NCBI GenBank assembly: GCA_009602735.1
Contig: WELA01003362.1
Coordinates: 21,433-85,432 of the forward strand
Origin: Mesotaenium endlicherianum
Lineage: Eukaryota > Streptophyta > Zygnematophyceae > Zygnematales > Mesotaeniaceae
Direction of reading: 5' to 3'
DNA: 64,000 bases
Shown: positions 62,049-64,000 of the stretch, one piece after another
Position numbering within the stretch: the first letter of the stretch is position 1
How the letters are laid out: each line of letters opens with the position of its first letter
Translations under genes and position numbers: made by a program
Notes under the pieces: model-generated
Databases searched by the model: none
What the model was told of the DNA's origin: nothing
The model's input: the letters and a program-made list of their open reading frames with translations, nothing else

Positions 62049-62072
62049 AAAAGCACAACGGAAGAAAATATT

Positions 62073-62123
62073 AATAAGAGAGGGAGAGAAACCGGTTAAG
62101 GTTTCTCTCCCTCTCTTATTTTA
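62073..62123 (+). terminator. Very strong intrinsic terminator after the SusC/SusD/DUF1735 operon
   Basis: A perfect 21-bp stem (62073-62093 pairs with 62100-62120) around the 6-nt loop GGTTAA, ending in TTATTTT. Arms are purine/pyrimidine tracts (AGAGAGGGAGAGAAACC). Confidence 0.9.
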
Positions 62124-62808
62124 AATAAATGCCGTTAACTTTTACATTCGATTAATCTGCGACAGTGTAATCCGTAGAACATATCTTAATTGGATTTTCA
62201 TAAATATGATTTATATAAACTTCACAAATGCCCTTTGATAATAAATAAGCGTATTGAATTTTTTCAAACCGACAATTATTGCAAAAATGCGGCATTACTT
62301 TTCTAAAATCTCCTCGAACAATTTGTTGCTATTGAGATGAATCAGCTTTATAAGCTTATGCTTTTTTGCTCAATTGCTACTATCAAATATGAAGTTTACG
62401 CGTCGATTTTTTTATAATTATTTTATATATGTGTATATTGTTTGTAATATGTTGCTTATATGATATAAGTATTTATATTATATGAGAAGTAAAATACATC
62501 TAATTAAAAGATTGATTTTGGTTAAAATAAGTTTATTTTCATATTGTAATGTTTTGAGGCTCGGAAAACACCCCCCCTTTTTTCCGAGATAAAGGACCTC
62601 ATCGAGATTTAAGGACAGTGATAATTAGTAGCATCAGAGAATTTTAATTTTTATCTGCTTTATTTAAGGCGATATAACAGTGCCTTGCTGGCTTTGTTTT
62701 AAAAATGCAAATCGATTCGTATTAATGTGTGCGAATATGAGGTCAGGTATAGCTAAAAATAAAAAAATATTTTTTTAATATATATTTTTAACTTTAAAAA
62801 ACAAAACT
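62124..62808. other. AT-rich non-coding stretch before the last lipoprotein
   Basis: 685 bp, markedly AT-rich (many stops in all frames), no gene seen. It contains a hairpin (CTCGGAAAA at 62560-62568 pairs with TTTTCCGAG at 62580-62588, with a C7 run in the loop) and a near-match -7 box TAACTTTA 12 nt before the next ATG. A full TAnnTTTG was not found. Confidence 0.5.
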
Positions 62809-64000
62809 ATGAAAGCCTTAATTTACGTTTCGAAAAGAACGCTTTATATTTTCTTCTGCTTTGTTATCATATTAGCAGGTTGTAAGAAAGATATTAAAGA
62901 ATCAATTCCTGTTACTGTCAAAGATGGAGTTCCTCCTTTCCCGCTGAGTTGGGAGACTAGCGATTATATGCCAACGCCGCCAGGTACGACTATTCTTGTG
63001 CCTTGGGCAAATGGATCAGTAAAAGGGTTCTCGTCCTATCTTTGGTACGATTATAAGAAAACTGATGGATGGGAGTTAGTATATAATACGTTTAACACTT
63101 CAGCACTCCCTGCAAATCCGTGGTTTGTTTTATATAATAAATATAGAGGACTAATACGTATATATGTTTATGTGACCACTAATGGGTTTACAAATTCTGA
63201 TTATTTAACAAGTGGATTGAATCTCGACCCTAATTTAGTTAGCACACCTATGTTAAATTACATCGGACAGGATATTGTCGATGTAACACAAAATAAAAGC
63301 GTTGCAATAAAAATTGAGCCTACACAAATGGCTTCTGGTACTTGGTACGCATCACAATACGAGATTGCATATGACCCTAATATTCCAACTGCAACATATC
63401 AACAATTGGGCTTAAATTGGATGTTAAAATGGACATCTGTTTCACAAGTGTCTCTTGGTGGAGATATCATAGGATCAGTAACAGGGACAATAACAAGTCC
63501 TGCATCTGGGTTTAATTTATTAGGCAACATGCAACAGGGGGTACTGGAGGCAACTGGCGCGGCTATTTTTGATAACAATATTGGAACTAATGCTAGTAAC
63601 CCTGGAGAACATAATAAATTAGGATTACCGTCTCTTGTCTTTAATGCTGCACGAGAGGGACTTACTAGTGGATTAAATGGTGTCGTAAAAAATATGTTTA
63701 GCGCTATATTTGGAGGTAATAGTGCTAATACCCAAGAAGTTAATTTGTCTATAAATGCTAAAATTACACTTAATGGAACAAGTACAAGCAGCGGTGCATT
63801 ATTTCCTAACCCGGGATTAGGGCTTGGAATACCAGGTATTTCAAATAGCCAATCTGCTGCAGGCTATATCCCAGGCTATAATTTGCCTATGGGGGTGTTC
63901 TATATTTCAAATAGGCCAAAAGTTAAAATCACAAGCATTCAAAGTACACCGCCACCAAATTGGGATGGCCTTCCAAGGTATTATTATCTTAATAATTTTA
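62809..64000 (+). CDS. Unrecognised large lipoprotein, 5' part (runs off window)
   Basis: ATG at 62809 opens a frame that stays open for 397 codons to the window edge. Signal peptide with lipobox ILAGC puts the lipidated Cys at 25, followed by KKDIKES. The mature part is rich in Gly, Asn, Ser, Thr and Tyr, predicted mostly beta; a Gly-rich region near residues ~310-345 and an acidic-poor composition fit a surface or secreted protein. No domain was recognised. The DNA is AT-richer than the rest of the window, suggesting recent arrival. Its end and any C-terminal sorting domain are not visible. Confidence 0.8.
   Translation, partial: MKALIYVSKRTLYIFFCFVIILAGCKKDIKESIPVTVKDGVPPFPLSWETSDYMPTPPGTTILVPWANGSVKGFSSYLWYDYKKTDGWELVYNTFNTSALPANPWFVLYNKYRGLIRIYVYVTTNGFTNSDYLTSGLNLDPNLVSTPMLNYIGQDIVDVTQNKSVAIKIEPTQMASGTWYASQYEIAYDPNIPTATYQQLGLNWMLKWTSVSQVSLGGDIIGSVTGTITSPASGFNLLGNMQQGVLEATGAAIFDNNIGTNASNPGEHNKLGLPSLVFNAAREGLTSGLNGVVKNMFSAIFGGNSANTQEVNLSINAKITLNGTSTSSGALFPNPGLGLGIPGISNSQSAAGYIPGYNLPMGVFYISNRPKVKITSIQSTPPPNWDGLPRYYYLNNF

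Overview
The window is a chromosomal segment of a member of the Bacteroidota, most likely family Chitinophagaceae. The pointers are a SusC/SusD pair with a DUF1735 lipoprotein, DUF4292 and DUF2795 proteins, a dcw cluster without murF, an atpD-atpC pair apart from the other ATP synthase genes, few Shine-Dalgarno sequences, and several boxes of the Bacteroidota -7 type (TAnnTTTG). Most of the window has medium GC; two stretches (about 6.78-7.41 kb and 62.1-64.0 kb) are clearly AT-richer.

Layout. 0-3.9 kb (minus strand) is the start of a surface-polysaccharide operon: lipoprotein, methyltransferase, Wzx-type flippase, GT2 glycosyltransferase and a membrane protein cut by the window edge. 4.0-9.2 kb holds dut, a DUF4292 lipoprotein, an EnvC-like murein hydrolase activator, a RelE/ParE-type toxin-antitoxin pair, a PerM/AI-2E-family membrane protein and a holin-X-like membrane protein with a small partner. 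9.3-14.8 kb has atpD-atpC, a secreted Lys-rich peptide, YqgE, an orphan histidine kinase and a long QueA variant. 15.0-31.8 kb is the division and cell-wall (dcw) cluster mraZ-rsmH-ftsL-ftsI-murE-mraY-murD-ftsW-murG-murC-ftsQ-ftsA-ftsZ, closed by a terminator. 31.8-47.7 kb is a run of housekeeping genes: an ABC-2 transporter pair, a FadB-like fusion, gatC, two LolD/MacB-type ATPases, a PduO-type adenosyltransferase, fabI, recN, a TPR protein, a zinc-ribbon protein, a Nif3-like protein, a class IV aminotransferase and a photolyase. 47.7-56.0 kb carries guaB, an MFS transporter, dprA, a PorE-like OmpA protein, a cupin-like protein, queE and folD. 56.4-62.1 kb is a SusC/SusD/DUF1735 nutrient-uptake operon. 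The last 1.2 kb is the 5' part of an unrecognised lipoprotein that runs off the end.

Three non-coding layers deserve attention. First, 13 copies of an imperfect palindromic repeat (about 80 or 114 bp, ends CGTCATCC/GGATGACG) sit between genes. They fill every gap longer than 60 bp inside the dcw cluster upstream of ftsW. Second, a separate family of CTTAAG-centred palindromes, including a perfect 46-bp one, lies at gene ends at 7.4 and 11.1-11.7 kb. Third, seven genes have a TAnnTTTG box only 3-5 nt before the start codon, which predicts leaderless mRNAs. A four-unit, 10-bp-periodic array of GTG boxes upstream of mraZ looks like the MraZ operator. A 26-codon membrane-peptide gene with its own terminator may lie at 36.2 kb. 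No tRNA, rRNA, CRISPR array, transposase or prophage was seen.
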